From assembly GCA_041656295.1 (NCBI GenBank), contig JBBADV010000024.1:1-34211 (forward strand): DNA of 34,211 bases. Reading direction: 5' to 3'. Shown piece by piece: positions 31,781-34,211 of this stretch. The notes beneath the pieces are model-generated. The model saw only the letters and a program-made list of their open reading frames with translations, did not search any database and was not told the DNA's origin. Every line of letters starts with the position of its first letter. Position 1 is the first letter of the stretch. The DNA is from Kiritimatiellales bacterium (GTDB taxonomy: Bacteria; Verrucomicrobiota; Kiritimatiellia; Kiritimatiellales; Tichowtungiaceae). Position numbers and translations under genes: made by a program.

Positions 31781-32752
31781 ATGTCTGATTTGCTTGCATA
31801 TTACAGTTTTTTCTCTTTGCGCCGGAGAATATTGTATTTATACTCTGCGGTCATGAAAGCCATGGACGTCAATCTCCGGAATGAAACTGTGCGCTGGCAG
31901 GAAAAACTGTTTAAGCGTTCCGTGCGCCGGAAGTTGCGGCTCACGCACCTGAAAGAGCTGCTTGGCACGACGTCTAATCAAAACTGTCTGGAAATTACCT
32001 CCGGCGACGGCGTGATCAGCTCGCAACTGCGTGAAAGCGGCGGAACGTGGCGTACGCTGGCGGTGAGTGATTGCGCCGCTGCATCCGTCGATTATTTTAT
32101 TGAAGGCAACACCGGCGTACTGAACGGCATTGCAATTGATGTGCCGGAGCATACTTTTGATGTAGTGGTGATTGTTGATGCACTCGAGTATATTCGCGAC
32201 GACCACGGGCTGATTAAAGAGTGTCACCGTGTTTTAAAACCGGACGGACGTCTCGTTCTCACCGCCGCGCGCCGGCCGCTGCTCTTCTCGCTCAGTGCTG
32301 TTTTTCGCGCACTTTTCCGGCTTTCATGGAAAGCCCGCGGCCTGGAGCGCGCCGGATATTCCCCGCAGGAATTTTTTGATGTTCTCAAAGACGGTTTCGA
32401 CGTTCCCGACACCGGTACCTATACGACCGGCAGCATCGAAATCCCCGGCATCATTTTTGAATCCTGCGCCAATAAGCTGGCGGGGCGGCCGTATAGCATG
32501 CCGCCGCCGAACGCCGGAAATGAAGAGTTTTATATCTATACCCGCCTGTACAGCATCGCTACGTTTATTTATCCGCTCATGTGGGTTGCGCTGAAAATCA
32601 ACGCAGCCGTACAATTTCTGCCCGGCAACAACATCATCGCTAAAACCAAACGGCGCGTCTGGCGTCTCCGCAAGCAACCCGTTTTAATCGACGGCCGTTC
32701 TATTGCTGAAGCCGCCATCAACACGAAAATCGGTACCGCCGCACCTTTTTAA
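31781..32752 (+). CDS. Class I SAM-dependent methyltransferase
   Basis: The frame gives 323 residues from ATG 31781. ATGs at 31853 and 31862 would begin closer to the conserved NETVRWQEKLFKRSVRRKL, and no start has a good ribosome binding site. Motif I reads CLEITSGDGVISSQL. DVVVIVDALEYIRDD and ECHRVLKPDGRLVLTAAR are motifs typical of the Methyltransf_11 fold. The C-terminal half (YSPQEFFDVLKDGF, FYIYTRLYSIATFIYPLMWV) contains a hydrophobic stretch suggesting membrane association, as in lipid- or glycan-modifying methyltransferases. The substrate is unknown. It is convergent with the TPR gene, only 15 bp apart. Confidence 0.88.
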   Translation: MSDLLAYYSFFSLRRRILYLYSAVMKAMDVNLRNETVRWQEKLFKRSVRRKLRLTHLKELLGTTSNQNCLEITSGDGVISSQLRESGGTWRTLAVSDCAAASVDYFIEGNTGVLNGIAIDVPEHTFDVVVIVDALEYIRDDHGLIKECHRVLKPDGRLVLTAARRPLLFSLSAVFRALFRLSWKARGLERAGYSPQEFFDVLKDGFDVPDTGTYTTGSIEIPGIIFESCANKLAGRPYSMPPPNAGNEEFYIYTRLYSIATFIYPLMWVALKINAAVQFLPGNNIIAKTKRRVWRLRKQPVLIDGRSIAEAAINTKIGTAAPF

Positions 32753-32767
32753 CGTCACACCGGTGTT

Positions 32768-33868
32768 TTATTTTTTCTCGCGATGGTCAGGGGTGGTCGC
32801 CAGTTTCGGCGCAACCTGTTCGAGTATTCGTTTAAATTCGTCAGTATCGCGAATGGGACCGAACTCTTCGCTTCTCAGCAGTTCACGGGCGGGACCGCTG
32901 TCGATTAATAAAATTCCGGCGCGCAGAGTCTCAATGGCCTTGTCTTTCTGGCCGGTTTGCGCATAGGCCTTAGCAAGCAGGAAATGGAGCGGTGCGATAT
33001 CTTTGAGCTCCTGTACCAGCACGGCCAGCAAAACAGACGCTTCACGCCACTTGCCGGTTTTGGCAAGAAAAAAGGCGTAGGTTTGCATCGTATCGATATC
33101 ATTCGGCTGCATGTCAATGTATTTTTCAAAATGCTGAATTGCTTTATCGTTCTGTTCAAGCGCACGGTACAGCACAGCCAGATTGCGGTGGGCAAGCAGA
33201 TTTTCGGGTTGAAGTTCATGGGCGCGCAGTAAATATTGTTCTGCTTTTTTATACTCTTTCAGCGCGATGTAGGTGGCGCCAATATTGTTGAGCGAATCAA
33301 AGTTTTCACCCTCTTTCAGCGCTTTTTCAAGATGCACCGCCGCAGTGGTGTAGTTTCCTTTTTGCAGATAGAGCATACCCATCGTTGGATGGATTCCTGT
33401 CATAGACGGAAAAATTTCAAGCGCTTTGTCGAGGTGTTCGAGTGCGCGGTCAACCGCATTCACCGTTAACGCCTGCTGTCCGAGAATAATTTGATACGCC
33501 GCGGCCTTCACCCACGGTGCAGACAGCGGTTTAGCACCGGGCGTCGGTTCCATTTCGGCGTCATGAGTGCCCAGCACCCACGCATCGTCTGCCGGCAGCG
33601 AATAGAGTGGAACAAATTCACGCTCACGGGTGCGGCTGAAATCGTCAAGGGTATATTCACTCATCATTTCACGAATAATAATAAAAATGAGCGCCACCGT
33701 GAGCAGAATAACGGCGATTCCGAACACCGTGGTCATTATGCGGCTGCGGCGCAGATCACGCATGTGGTCTTCAATCAGTTCACGGGCAACCTGCGGCGTA
33801 AAATCCTGTTCAAAATCTTTAGAATAATTCTGATAGATATCGCGGAGTTCGTCTTTTCGTTTTTGCAT
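32768..33868 (-). CDS. Membrane-anchored TPR-repeat protein
   Basis: This 366-residue protein starts at ATG 33868 with GAGGAG upstream; the open frame from 33943 would run into tRNA-His and is rejected. Residues 1-43 are a charged cytoplasmic segment, 44-66 a single transmembrane helix (TVFGIAVILLTVALIFIII), and from about 140 onward there are five to six tetratricopeptide repeats (ALEHLDKALEIFPS, AAVHLEKALKEGEN, AEQYLLRAHELQPEN, AIQHFEKYIDMQPND, AIETLRAGILLID). It is a protein-interaction scaffold; the partner is unknown. It is separated from tRNA-His by 32 bp on the same strand. Confidence 0.9.
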   Translation of the reverse strand: MQKRKDELRDIYQNYSKDFEQDFTPQVARELIEDHMRDLRRSRIMTTVFGIAVILLTVALIFIIIREMMSEYTLDDFSRTREREFVPLYSLPADDAWVLGTHDAEMEPTPGAKPLSAPWVKAAAYQIILGQQALTVNAVDRALEHLDKALEIFPSMTGIHPTMGMLYLQKGNYTTAAVHLEKALKEGENFDSLNNIGATYIALKEYKKAEQYLLRAHELQPENLLAHRNLAVLYRALEQNDKAIQHFEKYIDMQPNDIDTMQTYAFFLAKTGKWREASVLLAVLVQELKDIAPLHFLLAKAYAQTGQKDKAIETLRAGILLIDSGPARELLRSEEFGPIRDTDEFKRILEQVAPKLATTPDHREKK

Positions 33869-33900
33869 CGGCCGCTCCTCGGATGAATCGCAGGTTTCAT

Positions 33901-33978
33901 TGGGGTGGATGACGGGATTCGAACCCGCGACATTCAGAACCACAATCTGACGCTCTAACCAACTGAGCTACACCCACC
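33901..33978 (-). tRNA. tRNA-His (anticodon GTG)
   Basis: The minus strand reads G(-1), then acceptor GTGGGTG pairing with CATCCAC (one G-U). The D arm is GCTC...GAGC, the anticodon arm TCAGA-TTGTGGT-TCTGA with anticodon GTG, and the T arm GCGGG-TTCGAAT-CCCGT. The discriminator C and an encoded CCA follow. The extra 5' G opposite C73 is the histidine identity element. Confidence 0.98.
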
Positions 33979-34051
33979 GTCGGAAAACGCTATAAGATAG
34001 CGAAAATATGACTGAAATCAACCCGTTAATTAAATGAATACGATTTACGAA

Positions 34052-34129
34052 TTGACTCATAAAAAAAGACACCGAAGCACGGGTCGCAGAGGGGGGCGGA
34101 TTGTTTCGTTGACTCATAAGGATGACACC
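34052..34129 (+). repeat. Two direct copies of TTGACTCATAA...GACACC
   Basis: TTGACTCATAA, a short A/G-rich spacer and GACACC occur at 34052-34073 and again at 34109-34129, with the second copy ending 23 bp before the transposase ATG. The spacing and position suggest repeated transposase-binding sites at the left end of the element that continues beyond the window. Confidence 0.55.
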
Positions 34130-34152
34130 CTGTTGCTGGAGGGATGGAAACG

Positions 34153-34211
34153 ATGAGTCTGGAGTCAAGAGCGCAGTATCTGCGGGTTCAATGCCGCAGA
34201 TATAAAACGGC
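34153..34211 (+). CDS. Start of a transposase (partial, runs off right edge)
   Basis: ATG 34153 follows GGAGGG (34138-34143) and opens MSLESRAQYLRVQCRRYKT to the window end. This is the style of N-terminus I associate with large integrase-core transposases (short Arg/Tyr-rich helix before the HTH), possibly the family of the fragment at 2764-3110. Only about 19 residues are visible, so the call rests partly on the adjacent direct repeats. Confidence 0.5.
   Translation, partial: MSLESRAQYLRVQCRRYKT

Overview
The window looks like a chromosomal segment from a bacterium of the PVC group, most likely a Kiritimatiellota- or Lentisphaerae-like anaerobe. This is inference from gene content: a cysteine-type sulfatase beside a GntR/LacI hybrid regulator, a large secreted beta-helix protein with a DNRLRE-type domain and a 'DPDGDGLSNMEEY' C-terminal motif, a PocR-AraC regulated sugar operon, and an SSS symporter. 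No 16S gene or other decisive marker is present.

Layout. (1) 1-6800 is an accessory region: a partial sulfatase and its regulator (minus strand), a promoter/operator, a stub ORF, a chimera of two decayed transposases (2413-3110), a GC-rich secreted beta-helix protein (3201-6077, minus), an IS481 remnant (6306-6570, minus) and an orphan gene tail. (2) 6891-12671 is mostly housekeeping: a small membrane protein, uvrA, an alkyltransferase-like (ATL) protein, a NIF3-family protein and galM, with short dispersed palindromes between them. (3) 12813-20271 holds an IS5 remnant, a PocR-AraC regulator and, divergently, a five-gene translationally coupled sugar operon: class II aldolase, FucI-like isomerase, FGGY kinase, mannitol-dehydrogenase-family oxidoreductase and DUF4432 mutarotase-like protein. 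(4) 20371-26436 is a minus-strand block read in the order dinB, rlmA, DUF4878 lipoprotein, YiiX-like hydrolase, pyk, small ORF, rdgC-like. (5) 26437-27160 is an intergenic region with a large nested inverted repeat and a decayed AraC gene. (6) 27161-33978 holds dapB, a HEPN/MNT pair, an SSS symporter, a CPA1-type antiporter, a methyltransferase, a membrane-anchored TPR protein and tRNA-His. (7) The right edge enters another transposase.

How the genes may work together. The sulfatase, beta-helix protein, sugar operon, galM and SSS symporter fit a lifestyle of desulfating, cleaving and importing polysaccharide-derived sugars. The operon encodes a plausible isomerase, kinase and aldolase route, possibly for a fucose-like or other deoxy or rare sugar, with an NAD(P)-linked branch; the substrate is not readable from sequence. 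UvrA, ATL, DinB and RdgC-like are DNA-maintenance proteins, and the ATL gene directly follows uvrA. The intergenic spaces carry several families of short dispersed repeats, one of which has been absorbed into the C-terminus of DinB.
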